Assembly: GCF_029633825.1 (NCBI RefSeq)
Contig: NZ_CP090641.1
Span: 2,232,001-2,296,000, forward strand
DNA: 64,000 bases
Direction of reading: 5' to 3'
Source of the DNA: Burkholderia contaminans
GTDB lineage: Bacteria > Pseudomonadota > Gammaproteobacteria > Burkholderiales > Burkholderiaceae
The position numbers and the translations under genes are program-made. The notes under the pieces are model-generated. The model did not search any database, was not told the DNA's origin, and was given only the letters and a program-made list of their open reading frames with translations. Positions 8,201 to 16,929 of this stretch are shown here, piece after piece; position 1 is the first letter of the stretch, and every line of letters starts with the position of its first letter.

Positions 8201-10237
8201 ATGACAACACCCATCACCATGAACGATCACGAGAACTTCCCCTTCTGGCTCGACCAGCCCTACAAGCTCTGCCGACGGGTCGTGCCGGGCGCGATGCAAT
8301 CCGAGACGATTCCGGTCGAGGATGCGCTGACGCGCGTGACGGCGGCGGACGTTTTCGCGCCCGAGAATGTTCCGCCCGTTCCGCTTGCTGCGGTCGAAGG
8401 CTATGCGATGCGCGCATCCGATACCGCGCATGCCGCGCAGGGTGCACCGGTCGAGCTCGAATTCCAGTTCAGCCGGCGCGCGCTTGCCTCGCCGGCCGGC
8501 AGTCCGGCGGCTCGCGCAATCGGCGCGCAGTGTGCGGTCGATGTCCCACCGTATTTCCCGCTGCCGGAAAATGCCGATGCCGTCGTCCCGAAAAGCGACC
8601 TCGAGGTTTCGTACCGTGGCGCTCGATCGTTTCTGCTGCTGCATGCGCCGCTATCCGCCGGCCAGCATGTGATCGCACCGGGCAGCGAATTTCGGCAAGG
8701 CGGCCTGCTCCTGCCCAGGGGCAGCCGGATAACCGCCGAACGGCAGATCGCGCTGACGGCCGCAGGCGTACGCGACATCGAGGTGACGAAACGGCCGCGC
8801 ATCGGCGTGGTGATCGCCGGGTATGAGCAGTGCGCACCCCGCACCGTTCGCGAGCGCTGGCAGCGGCCCGACACGAGCGGACCGTACATCCGGGCGGTAC
8901 TGCAGCGCTGGGGATACGAGGTGGGTTCGGTCGAGTACATCGAGCCGCCGGACATGGCGCGGCCGCCGCTTGAGGTGCAGCAGAACGAATACGCGTTCAA
9001 GAAGAAACTGGCCGAGCTCGCGCAGCGTTACGACCTGATCGTCGGTGCCGGGCTGCCTGCCGTGCCGCCCTTTCGGAATCTGGGGCTGAATATGCCGTTG
9101 GTGTACGCCTACGACGAAACGACTGTCGACATCAAGCAAACGCCAGCCGATCGCTTCAACTTCGGACGCAGCGACAATCGCTCGCCGCCGAAGAAAACCA
9201 TGCTGACGCTCACGCGCCCGGACGGTACGCAAGGCGGGACGACGCTCCTGACCAGCTACGATCAGGCCACGCTGATCAACCTGCCGGGCCACACGAGCGC
9301 AGTGGCGATGCTGATGCACGCGATCATGCCGCGTGTGCTCGATTCACTCGAGCACGCGTCAACACCGGGGCCTCATTGGGAGTCCGGGATCGTCGACCAC
9401 GGCGTCGAGCGCGATGCCCGACTGAACGCGATGCGATGGGGCAATCTGCATCGCGGCGTCGACGGAAACCTGGTCGTTCGCCTGTTGCCGTCCGATGCCG
9501 ACGGGCTGATCAGCGGCGTCGTTCGTGCCGATGTGCTCGTCGCGATCCCCTCCGGGGAGTTTCCCCTGGCAGCAGGGGCGTCCGTGCTGTTCCTGCGTCT
9601 CGACCGCGACCTCGCCAGTGAACCGCCGCGCCCCGTGGCGGCAGCCGTCGAGGCGGCCACACCGTCACCGGTGGTCGACGCCCGCGTGACGACCCGCAAT
9701 ATCGACGACGCGCGCAGCATCGATCTTCGCGATACATGGCGGCAGCTCGAAGCGGCCTTCGCCGCCGACGCGTCACGTCTGCCGGGTGGCCTCAACGGGC
9801 CGGCGTCCGACGACGAGATCGCAGCCTTGCAGACTGCGCTGAGAACGCAACTGCCTGACGCATTCGTCGACAGCCTGCGCATTCACGATGGCCAGGCCGA
9901 TTCGGGGAATGAATTTTCCGGAAGTGATGCGCTGCTGAGCGCGCACGAGATCCTCGCGCAATGGCGTATCTGGAAAGGTCTCGTCGACGGAGGCGATTTC
10001 GACGGTATGGAATCGGAGCCGGATCCGGGCATCAGGGACGACTGGTACAACCTGAAGTGGATTCCGTTCACGCATGACGGCAGCGGCAACCATCTGTGTA
10101 TCGACCTCGATCCCGCGGAAGGCGGTTTCCCGGGGCAAGTGATTCGGGTCTGGCATGATGACGCGCGACGCGAGCGCATCGCCGGGAGCTTTTCGGCGTG
10201 GCTTGCCCGCGTCGCCGACGAGGGGCAATCAAGCTGA
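8201..10237 (+). CDS. MoeA-like domain fused to an SMI1/KNR4 domain
   Basis: A 678-residue two-part protein. Residues 1 to about 450 follow the molybdopterin molybdotransferase (MoeA) plan, but signature motifs are altered: the usual SAMDGYA reads AAVEGYA, GDAVV reads ADAVV, the LPGNP loop reads LPGHT, and the GGxS loop reads GAGLP. After a Pro/Ala linker, residues about 507-670 match the SMI1/KNR4 fold, with WRQLEAAF, GPASDDEIAALQTAL, DAFVDSLRIHDGQ and WIPFTHDGSGNHLCIDLDP. SMI1/KNR4 domains serve as immunity proteins or partner-binding adaptors. The enzyme activity is doubtful because of the motif changes, and the fusion is unusual. ATG at 8219 is an alternative start. No toxin gene is adjacent. 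Confidence 0.8.
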   Translation: MTTPITMNDHENFPFWLDQPYKLCRRVVPGAMQSETIPVEDALTRVTAADVFAPENVPPVPLAAVEGYAMRASDTAHAAQGAPVELEFQFSRRALASPAGSPAARAIGAQCAVDVPPYFPLPENADAVVPKSDLEVSYRGARSFLLLHAPLSAGQHVIAPGSEFRQGGLLLPRGSRITAERQIALTAAGVRDIEVTKRPRIGVVIAGYEQCAPRTVRERWQRPDTSGPYIRAVLQRWGYEVGSVEYIEPPDMARPPLEVQQNEYAFKKKLAELAQRYDLIVGAGLPAVPPFRNLGLNMPLVYAYDETTVDIKQTPADRFNFGRSDNRSPPKKTMLTLTRPDGTQGGTTLLTSYDQATLINLPGHTSAVAMLMHAIMPRVLDSLEHASTPGPHWESGIVDHGVERDARLNAMRWGNLHRGVDGNLVVRLLPSDADGLISGVVRADVLVAIPSGEFPLAAGASVLFLRLDRDLASEPPRPVAAAVEAATPSPVVDARVTTRNIDDARSIDLRDTWRQLEAAFAADASRLPGGLNGPASDDEIAALQTALRTQLPDAFVDSLRIHDGQADSGNEFSGSDALLSAHEILAQWRIWKGLVDGGDFDGMESEPDPGIRDDWYNLKWIPFTHDGSGNHLCIDLDPAEGGFPGQVIRVWHDDARRERIAGSFSAWLARVADEGQSS

Positions 10238-10361
10238 GCACCGGCCGGCCGTGATGACGGCCGGGTGTCGGCCGCTACATTGATGAGCATGCTCCAAGGG
10301 CAATGCCGGTGGACCCTTGGGCGAGCGCTTGTCTGCGCAGGGGATACAGGCGTTTCGTGCG

Positions 10362-10820
10362 CTACCGGGTCAGGCAGTACAAGACGTCAGGACACCCTTC
10401 CTCGTTCCTGCTTCCGTCGCTGTATGCAATTGCAACGAACCCCTGCCGCTCGTAAAACGCAGCAGCATCGCGATTCATCTGGAACGTGTAGAGCTGGAGC
10501 TTGCCAACCGTCTGCGACTTCACCGATTCGAGGAGCGCGGAACCAATCCCTTGCCGCTTGAATTCGGGGTGCACATACAACTGGTCAAGCCATGCCACGC
10601 CATCAGCAACAACGTGCACGGCCATGCCGACGATGCGGTTATCGTTCACGGCAACGGTGACGTTGCCCGACGGCACAAGCATGTTGGCAATCCATTCGCG
10701 GACGGCGGCTTCCGAATGCGCCAGCGGCGCATACGATGCCAGCGTGTTGCGCGACCGTAGATAGACTTCGGCTACCTCCGCGGCATCATCTGAAATCGCT
10801 CGACGCAAGATCAAGGGCAT
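10362..10820 (-). CDS. GNAT family N-acetyltransferase
   Basis: A 152-residue single-domain GNAT. Motif A is LYVHPEFKRQGIGSALL with the R-Q-G-I-G acetyl-CoA loop; AAFYERQGFVAIA is motif B. It starts with GGGAGATAC before the ATG. The substrate is unknown. It is convergent with the MoeA-like/SMI1 gene and divergent from the AraC gene. A hairpin CCGGCCGT/ACGGCCGG at 10245-10264 lies in the convergent gap but has no T tract. Confidence 0.88.
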   Translation of the reverse strand: MPLILRRAISDDAAEVAEVYLRSRNTLASYAPLAHSEAAVREWIANMLVPSGNVTVAVNDNRIVGMAVHVVADGVAWLDQLYVHPEFKRQGIGSALLESVKSQTVGKLQLYTFQMNRDAAAFYERQGFVAIAYSDGSRNEEGCPDVLYCLTR

Positions 10821-10954
10821 GTATCTCCCGCTCCGAAGTCTTCAAAAGGTGCACCACGATAGCAGCACGGAATCGAACTTCCAATATTGCGCAGCATGCT
10901 GTTGAAACGAGAGAAACCGGGAGTTCAGCGCGACATATCGAGTCCATGCAACAA

Positions 10955-11024
10955 CGAATCGGCAGCGCGATCGCATCACCGATTCGCAGCTTCATTCCCG
11001 GATTCCCGGGGGCCGACATTCCCG
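10955..11024 (+). promoter_or_regulatory. Inverted and direct repeats upstream of the AraC gene
   Basis: A perfect 8-bp inverted repeat CGAATCGG/CCGATTCG (10955-10962, 10979-10986) is followed by three direct copies of ATTCCCG at 10994, 11002 and 11018. They end 65 bases before the AraC start codon. Direct repeats in such a place are typical of AraC-type binding sites, so autoregulation is a reasonable guess. Confidence 0.4.
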
Positions 11025-11088
11025 TATCATCTGTCCGATTCGCCGGATCGCACGACCTGGCGATTCCGCACATTGGAAAGGACGAGCG

Positions 11089-11955
11089 ATGAAGGTCGAA
11101 GGGCGCGGCCACGGAAAAGCGAACGAGCGAAACGCAACGGCAGCCCCGAAGCGTGCCGGTAATGCACCCGTCACGAAGAGCACCGACCCGCGCGACTACC
11201 AGCATGCACCCGGCGTCGCCGCCGTCATGCCGAAAGCCTTCCCCGACGGCTTCGTCGTCGCAGAGCACCGGCACCCGCGCGCACAACTCGTCTACACGAC
11301 GACCGGCATCGCCGAAGTCGTCGCGTGCCAGTCGCTCTGGATGATCCCGCCGCATCGCGCACTCTGGATTCCGCCCGACCTGCCGCACGCGATGCGCGCC
11401 CACGGGCAGCTCGAAATGCGTAGCGCCTACGTCGACCCGCAAGCGTACCGATCGACAACCCCGGATCAGCCGAGCCTGGTCAACGTGTCGCCGCTGCTGC
11501 GTGAACTGATCGTGCGCGCGTCGTCTTTCCCGGTCGAGATCCCTCCCGACGGCCGCGACGATCTCGTCATCCAGCTCATGCTCGCCGAAATCGAGTGGTC
11601 GCCCGAGCAACCGTTGCGGCTGCCGTCCGGCCAGGACCGGCGCCTTGCCCGCGTCTGCGACGCGATTCTGGCGAATCCGGCCGACCAGCGAACGCTGACG
11701 GAATGGGCCGATGAAGTCGGTGCGTCGAGCCGGACCCTGGCCCGGCTGTTTACCGCCGAAACCGGCCTGTCGTTCAGCCAGTGGCGCCAGCAGGCCCGGA
11801 TTTCGGCCGCGCGCCCGCTGCTGGCATCGGGCCGCTCCGTGATCGCCGTCGCGGCCGAACTCGGCTACGAAACCACGAGCGCTTTCTCGACCGTGTTTCG
11901 GCGGTTTGCCGGCATGACGCCGAGCGCTTACGCGAAACTGTCCGATTCCGCGTAG
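11089..11955 (+). CDS. AraC family transcriptional regulator with cupin sensor domain
   Basis: A 288-residue regulator. Residues about 45-150 form a cupin-type ligand-binding domain (EHRHPRAQLVYTTTGIAEV and ALWIPPDLPHAM). The C-terminal 100 residues are the double helix-turn-helix: TLTEWADEVGASSRTLARLF is the first and VIAVAAELGYETTSAFSTVF with RRFAGMTPSAY the second. The first 30 residues are basic and low-complexity. ATG follows GGAAAGGACGAGCG. The hydrolase gene downstream on the same strand is a possible target, but the 86-base gap gives no direct proof. Confidence 0.92.
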   Translation: MKVEGRGHGKANERNATAAPKRAGNAPVTKSTDPRDYQHAPGVAAVMPKAFPDGFVVAEHRHPRAQLVYTTTGIAEVVACQSLWMIPPHRALWIPPDLPHAMRAHGQLEMRSAYVDPQAYRSTTPDQPSLVNVSPLLRELIVRASSFPVEIPPDGRDDLVIQLMLAEIEWSPEQPLRLPSGQDRRLARVCDAILANPADQRTLTEWADEVGASSRTLARLFTAETGLSFSQWRQQARISAARPLLASGRSVIAVAAELGYETTSAFSTVFRRFAGMTPSAYAKLSDSA

Positions 11956-12041
11956 CAAACGTCTTTCCAGCAAACGCAGGGCGTGGCGCACACGCTTATC
12001 GTGTCGGTCATCGAATCACTCACCGAACGAGGTAAGCCGAC

Positions 12042-12956
12042 ATGACGCGACACGACATCGAATTCCAGTCCGAAGGTGCCACGCTGCGAGGCTGGTACTA
12101 CGAGCCGGCGCAGCGCATCGCCGATACCGCGACGTATCCGGCCATCGTGATGGCGCACGGCTTCTCCGGCGTAAAGGAACAGTATCTGGACCGCTATGCC
12201 GAGGTGTTTGCCGCCGGCGGCTTTGGCGTGCTGCTCTACGATCACCGGAATTTCGGCGCGAGCGACGGCTACCCGCGGCAGGAGATCGACCCCGTGCAAC
12301 AGAAGCGCGGCTATCGCGATGCGATCAGCTATCTGCTCACTCGCCCGGATGTCGACGCCGAGCGCATCGGCATCTGGGGCACCAGCTACAGCGGCGGCCA
12401 CGTGCTCGAAGTGGCGGCGATCGACCGGCGCGTCAAATGCGTGGTGTCGCAGGTGCCGACGATCAGCGGCTATCAATCGGCGTTGCGCCGTACGCGTTCC
12501 GATCTGGTGCCGGCAGCGCTGGCTCGCTTCGATGAGGATCGCAGGCAGCGATTCGCGGGCGGCGCGCCGGCGATGTTGCCGGCTGTCAGCGCCGATCCCG
12601 CGACCGCCTGTGCGATGGCCGGTGCGGATGCATACCGGTTCTTCACCGAGTCGGCAGCGCAGTTCGCCCCGAACTGGAAAAACGAAGTGACGCTGCGCAG
12701 CGCCGAGCTGTCGCGCGAGAACGAGCCGGGCCAGTATGTCGATCGCATCTCGCCCACCCCGTTGCTGATGATCGTGGCCGACCAGGATCTGCTGACGCCC
12801 ACCGACCTTTGCCTCAACGCGTGGGGAAGTGCGCTGGAGCCGAAGCGGCTGCTCATGATCAAGGGTGGGCACTTCACGCCGTATATCGAGCACTTCGAAG
12901 CAACCAGCCAGGCGGCAGTGGAATGGTTCACGCTGCATTTGCGCGGCACGCGTTGA
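12042..12956 (+). CDS. Alpha/beta hydrolase (serine type)
   Basis: A 304-residue cytoplasmic hydrolase. AHGFSG gives the oxyanion region, GTSYSGG carries the nucleophilic serine, and GGHFTPY is the likely catalytic histidine; the acid may be in the VADQDLLTP segment. The closest general pattern is the dienelactone hydrolase/acetyl-xylan-esterase-like group often annotated as DUF1100 or YcjY-like. No signal peptide is present. An ATG with ACGAGGTAAGCCG upstream sets the start. The AraC gene before it may control it. A terminator lies about 100 bases downstream. Confidence 0.85.
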   Translation: MTRHDIEFQSEGATLRGWYYEPAQRIADTATYPAIVMAHGFSGVKEQYLDRYAEVFAAGGFGVLLYDHRNFGASDGYPRQEIDPVQQKRGYRDAISYLLTRPDVDAERIGIWGTSYSGGHVLEVAAIDRRVKCVVSQVPTISGYQSALRRTRSDLVPAALARFDEDRRQRFAGGAPAMLPAVSADPATACAMAGADAYRFFTESAAQFAPNWKNEVTLRSAELSRENEPGQYVDRISPTPLLMIVADQDLLTPTDLCLNAWGSALEPKRLLMIKGGHFTPYIEHFEATSQAAVEWFTLHLRGTR

Positions 12957-13059
12957 TCGGGTCCGTTGCGGCGTTCGTCGTCTCCGCGGCTTGCATGAAG
13001 GCCGACGCTGCCGGTTCTGACGGCGACTGCGTTTGCAAGGACCTTGTATCCCGCTCGTT

Positions 13060-13084
13060 GGCCCGACTGTGTCGGGCCTTTTTT
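13060..13084 (+). terminator. Rho-independent terminator after the alpha/beta hydrolase
   Basis: The perfect 8-bp stem GGCCCGAC/GTCGGGCC with loop TGT and six T residues is almost the same as the element at 3199-3223. The flanks TTGG before and TTTTTTGTT after are also shared. Confidence 0.85.
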
Positions 13085-13190
13085 GTTCGATCGCGAGCGG
13101 GTGTGCCGGCGGCGGCCACCTGTGGCAACATCGCGGTGATTTCCACATTCCATCCGGGTGCCGGCAGACCCATCTATCCGAGGGGGAGTC

Positions 13191-13565
13191 ATGTTTGACC
13201 ATGTCAAATTCGGCGTGACCGACTTTGCAGCCAGCAAGGCGTTTTTCCTGAGTGCACTCGAGCCGCTTGGCGTCGTGGTGCAGGGCGAGGGCGAGCCGTC
13301 GTACGGTATCGAGATCTCTCCGCCGGGCAAGCCGTCGTTGTGCCTGTTCCAGACCTCGGAGAAACCGGCGCACCTTCACATCGCGTTCGTGGCCGACAAC
13401 CGGCAGCAAGTCGACGCGTTCTATCGCGCGGCGCTGGCGGCCGGCGGGAAGGGCCATGGCGCGCCGGGGCTGCGGCCGCACTATCACGCGAATTACTACG
13501 CGGCGTTCGTCATCGGGCCGGATGGGCACAATATCGAGGTGGTTTGCCATCAGGCGGAGGGGTGA
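13191..13565 (+). CDS. VOC family (glyoxalase/bleomycin resistance-like) protein
   Basis: A 124-residue single-domain vicinal-oxygen-chelate protein. FDHVKFGVTDF opens the first beta-alpha-beta-beta-beta unit with a metal-ligand histidine; LHIAFVA and YYAAFVIGPDGHNIEVVCH make up the second unit, with the terminal E-V-V-C-H typical of lyase- or dioxygenase-like members. The substrate is not known. The start at 13191 is fixed by GAGGGGGAGTC; the frame extends 11 codons upstream without support. Confidence 0.88.
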   Translation: MFDHVKFGVTDFAASKAFFLSALEPLGVVVQGEGEPSYGIEISPPGKPSLCLFQTSEKPAHLHIAFVADNRQQVDAFYRAALAAGGKGHGAPGLRPHYHANYYAAFVIGPDGHNIEVVCHQAEG

Positions 13566-13692
13566 ATCCCCTGCGAGCAGAATGGGGAGGCCAGGCCGCT
13601 TGCGACGTCGCGCGTCGATGAACCGTAGGTGACCGATGCATCCGAATCGATGAGCAAACTCACGCCCCGCACAAGCAACGGAGCTTTCCGGA

Positions 13693-13914
13693 ATGAGCGA
13701 CATCGCCATTGACATCCCTTTTCCCGTCATCGCGATGATCTACGGCGCCATCTACTGGCCCCTGACGCTGTGTGTCGGCGCCGTTGGCTTGTATGTTGGC
13801 GTGACCCGTCTGCGCGGCGTCTGGCGCGTCGTGTGCGTCGTCATTGCGCTCTTGTTCATCGTTGACGCTGGCGCGGGGATCTATGAGTCACTCAGGCAAG
13901 GTCTGAATACCTGA
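13693..13914 (+). CDS. Small inner-membrane protein of unknown function
   Basis: A 73-residue protein with two predicted transmembrane helices (about residues 10-35 and 45-62) and the short loop RLRGVWR between them. I do not recognise a family. Codon use matches the surroundings, and GGAG lies about twelve bases before the ATG. It may be co-transcribed with the next membrane-protein gene 110 bases downstream. Confidence 0.6.
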   Translation: MSDIAIDIPFPVIAMIYGAIYWPLTLCVGAVGLYVGVTRLRGVWRVVCVVIALLFIVDAGAGIYESLRQGLNT

Positions 13915-14026
13915 CTCGCCGGTGTACGACACCCGGCGGACACGCGTTGCAGCGTGATATCGACAAGCGGCGAATACGATACCAACACCATCCGGGGCGG
14001 GAGGCGCAGGCTTCCTGAAAGAGACG

Positions 14027-14473
14027 ATGCCAATCAGCAAATTGAGGGCAATGCCGGCGTTTCGCGTCGATGCGCCGCAGCAGATCCGTCACGCGATCGC
14101 GCTCTTCACGATTGTCTGGCTCATCGAGGTCGGATTCGCCGTCTGGCTCGTGATGATGGGTTTCGATCAGGCAGGCCAGGTATCCGCGGCCAAGGCCGTG
14201 CTCATGCGTCAAGGCATCTTGCTGGTTGCGATAGTCCAGGGCTCCTGGCTTTTTTTGAACGCCAGCCTGATCGTGGGCCTCTGCCAGCGACAGAAGCTGG
14301 CGCGCATGCTGGAACTCGTGCTCACGATCATCACGACGCTGGCCTTTATCGTGGTGGGACCTCCTTTCAGGGTGAGTCTGATCGAAGTGGGCTTTTTCGC
14401 CAATGCGATCGCCACCGTGCTCATTTATACGGGCCCGTGTACGCGCTGGTTCCAGGCAGTGGCTTCTTCATAA
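14027..14473 (+). CDS. Small inner-membrane protein of unknown function
   Basis: A 148-residue protein with four hydrophobic helices (roughly residues 23-47, 62-86, 97-112 and 120-138) separated by short loops such as LCQRQKLARML. There is no signal peptide and no recognised catalytic motif. The pattern resembles small four-helix proteins of unknown role that are widespread in proteobacteria. The call rests on coding character and hydrophobicity. Confidence 0.65.
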   Translation: MPISKLRAMPAFRVDAPQQIRHAIALFTIVWLIEVGFAVWLVMMGFDQAGQVSAAKAVLMRQGILLVAIVQGSWLFLNASLIVGLCQRQKLARMLELVLTIITTLAFIVVGPPFRVSLIEVGFFANAIATVLIYTGPCTRWFQAVASS

Positions 14474-14541
14474 GCGTGTCGCGCCTTTGCAAGGTGGCGG
14501 CTTTCGAGCCAGGACATGAAGACTCAACGGAGAAACGAGCG

Positions 14542-15036
14542 ATGACCCCGAGAAGCATCCGCAGGGCAACGGCGGACGACGTACCGGCGCTGACGCAGAT
14601 CCGGAATGACGCGCACGCGAAGAAGCTCACATACGACGACCATGTGTGGGGCAAGGAAGGCGACGGATTTTCCGAGGCGTGGGTACGCAACAACGTGTCC
14701 CAAAAAGACGTGTATGTCGTCGAAGTGGACGGCGCGTTGGCCGGAACGTTCTCGCTCGCCTTCGACGAGGACACGCACTGGGGGCCGCAGGAACCGATCG
14801 CCGGCTATGTGCACGGGCTGTGCGTGAGGGAAGGTTTCAACGGGCAAGGGCTCGGCAGCTTCATGCTCGACTGGTGCGGGCGCAAGGTGAGCAGCCTGAA
14901 CCGGCGTTTCGTTCGACTCGATTGCGCCGTGGAGAACGTGACGCTCTGCGCTTACTACGAGTCGCTGGGCTTCATTCGCGTCGGGTTGAAACCGGACGGG
15001 ATCGTCTGGTCACTGTACGAAAGGGCGGCTGAGTAG
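14542..15036 (+). CDS. GNAT family N-acetyltransferase
   Basis: A 164-residue GNAT. VHGLCVREGFNGQGLGSFML is motif A with the Q-G-L-G acetyl-CoA loop, followed by LDCAVENVTLCAYYESLGFI, the Asn/Tyr motif B. ATG at 14542 follows ACGGAGAAACGAGCG. The reading frame runs far upstream without a stop, but that part overlaps the previous gene and lacks GNAT features. The substrate is not predictable. Confidence 0.88.
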   Translation: MTPRSIRRATADDVPALTQIRNDAHAKKLTYDDHVWGKEGDGFSEAWVRNNVSQKDVYVVEVDGALAGTFSLAFDEDTHWGPQEPIAGYVHGLCVREGFNGQGLGSFMLDWCGRKVSSLNRRFVRLDCAVENVTLCAYYESLGFIRVGLKPDGIVWSLYERAAE

Positions 15037-15119
15037 CTCCCCGTTGTACCTGACGCCACGACAAGCACGCTCATTCGACAGAACCGGCCGGATCATCGAC
15101 AATTCGCGCCTGTCAAAAC

Positions 15120-15818
15120 ATGAGAGAATGGGGCAGGTGCATGCGCGGGTTCCGTAAAACGCTTGGGGTGATCCTGGGCCTTTCCGTCGTTGGCGTTACC
15201 GGTGTTCAAGCCGCCTCCGGCGAACTGGCCTTCCCGCGTTTCACCCAGACGGAGGGCCGGACGGATAGCGACGGGCTCCCGCTGTCCGGCGCGAAACTCT
15301 GCGTGCTTCCCGAGCGTGCGCCGTGTTTCCAGATGCCGCCTGCGCCGCTTCCCAATTCGCCGAAGGAGTTTTACCAGTTCGGACTGATGCCACGGTCCGA
15401 ACGATTGCCGATTGCGTCGGGCGGTTCCTGGGTGTTCTTCTCGGGGATGTTCTCGGGCGGCGGCAGCGGGATGCTGGAGCGCGTGGCGATCCTGCGTTAC
15501 GGCGCGAACGGCAGGATCGAGAACCTGATGCCGGAAGTCACCCAGACGGAGTCGGCCGACCGCGCGATGTGGAAGGTGCCGGACGTGTCGCCCTACCCGG
15601 TGTTCGTTCGGGCGGACTTCGTGTGGGCCGACAACGAGGATCATTTCGGCAAGCACTTCTTCGAAGTCGACGCGTGGGTGTTCGATCCCGCGACCAGCCT
15701 GTACAGGAAGCGGTTTTCGTACCGGACGACCAAACGCTACGACCGCGGCGAGGGCTCGGACCATGTGCTGAGCGCCGAGCGTGCGGAAATTCTGCGGCGC
15801 CTCGCGGCCAGCAAGTAG
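15120..15818 (+). CDS. Exported protein of unknown function
   Basis: A 232-residue protein with a signal peptide (about residues 8-31, ending VTGVQAAS), so it is probably periplasmic or secreted. The mature part has a Cys pair in LCVLPERAPCFQ and aromatic-rich strands such as SWVFFSGMFSGGGSG and FVRADFVWADNEDHFGKHFF, suggesting a beta-rich fold. ATG at 15141 is an alternative start. I know no named family for it. It is convergent with the LysR gene, with almost no gap. Confidence 0.7.
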   Translation: MREWGRCMRGFRKTLGVILGLSVVGVTGVQAASGELAFPRFTQTEGRTDSDGLPLSGAKLCVLPERAPCFQMPPAPLPNSPKEFYQFGLMPRSERLPIASGGSWVFFSGMFSGGGSGMLERVAILRYGANGRIENLMPEVTQTESADRAMWKVPDVSPYPVFVRADFVWADNEDHFGKHFFEVDAWVFDPATSLYRKRFSYRTTKRYDRGEGSDHVLSAERAEILRRLAASK

Positions 15819-15822
15819 CCGC

Positions 15823-16794
15823 CTACCGCTGCGCGTCCCCGTAAGTCTCCCTGCAAACCTCGCGCAACGCGTCGACGAGCAGATCCCGTGCGGGCGAGCG
15901 CGAATCGGCGGCGCGGGTAAACAGCGCGATGGGTGGAAGCGTCCATACCAGCGAGTACGGCACGATCGCCACGCCGGCGATCCGCACCAGTTCTTCCGCG
16001 ATATCGGCGGGCACGATCGAGACGGCCTCGTCGCTCGACGCGATCATTTCGCCGATCAGCTTGGACGAGTAACTTTCGACGATCGGGACGGGCGGTGCGA
16101 TGCCGGCCGACAGGAACAGGTCGGTCACCTGTTCGCGCATCGGCGTATGCGGCGCGCCGAGAATCCAGTCGAGCGCGTGCAGCTTGTGCCAGTCGAGCGC
16201 GGTGCGGGCCAGTTTCGCGGCAAGGCGCCGGCTCGCGATCACGCGCGGCTGCTGCTGGTACAGCACTTCGAAGGAAACCTGGCCCAGGTCGATCGCCGAC
16301 GAGGCCCGCCCGATCACGATGTCGACGCCGTGGTCCCTGAGCTGCATCAGCAGTTGATCGCTGGTGCCTTCGTGAATCGTCACGGTCAGGCGCCTTTCCA
16401 TGCGCGCCTGCAGCCGCTTGAGCGCCGCCGACAGCATCTGCCCGGAAATGAACGGGATCACGCCGATGTGCAGGTGGGCCGCATGCCCGGCGGCGACGGC
16501 CTCCATCTCGCGGGCGAGGTGGTCGAGATCCTTGATCATCGCCTTCGCCCGTTCGAGCACGACCGCGCCGAGCGCGGTGGGCCGCATGCCGCGCGACGAG
16601 CGCTCGAACAGCGGCGTGCCGAACATGCTCTCCAGCTCGGACAGCGCATTCGTCACGGCGGGCTGGCTGCTGGCCATGTGCTCCGCGACGCGCGTCAGCG
16701 ACCGGTGCTGCTGGATCTGCAGCAGCAACACCAGATGCCGCATCTTCAAGCGGGCGCCCAGCCGCCTGACCACGTCGTTTGCGTCAAAAGTCAT
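15823..16794 (-). CDS. LysR family transcriptional regulator, divergent from maeB
   Basis: A 323-residue LysR regulator. The winged helix-turn-helix is at about residues 17-75 (LVLLLQIQQHRSLTRVAEHM then SQPAVTNALSELESMFG), followed by a linker helix and a two-lobe substrate-binding domain starting near LHIGVIPFI. The longer N-terminus before the helix-turn-helix recalls the GbpR/PcaQ subgroup. Its divergent position from the malic enzyme gene and a palindrome just before its start suggest it controls itself and maeB. The inducer is unknown. Confidence 0.92.
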   Translation of the reverse strand: MTFDANDVVRRLGARLKMRHLVLLLQIQQHRSLTRVAEHMASSQPAVTNALSELESMFGTPLFERSSRGMRPTALGAVVLERAKAMIKDLDHLAREMEAVAAGHAAHLHIGVIPFISGQMLSAALKRLQARMERRLTVTIHEGTSDQLLMQLRDHGVDIVIGRASSAIDLGQVSFEVLYQQQPRVIASRRLAAKLARTALDWHKLHALDWILGAPHTPMREQVTDLFLSAGIAPPVPIVESYSSKLIGEMIASSDEAVSIVPADIAEELVRIAGVAIVPYSLVWTLPPIALFTRAADSRSPARDLLVDALREVCRETYGDAQR

Positions 16795-16810
16795 TGACTG
16801 GTCACGTATG

Positions 16811-16828
16811 CATCATGAAAAAGTGATG
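16811..16828 (-). promoter_or_regulatory. Candidate LysR operator between the LysR gene and maeB
   Basis: CATCA-N8-TGATG forms an interrupted palindrome of LysR type (T-N11-A-like spacing), 17 bases upstream of the LysR start codon. A related half AATCATCACC lies near 16846. The AT-rich TATTAAAAC at 16835-16843 could be part of the maeB promoter. Confidence 0.45.
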
Positions 16829-16929
16829 GGCCGATATTAAAACAGAATCATCACCTTATGGCGGATCCCTAGAATCACCTTCATGGATCGCGCCGGGACT
16901 GGCCTGGCGCCCGTGCCCGGATCGAAAAC

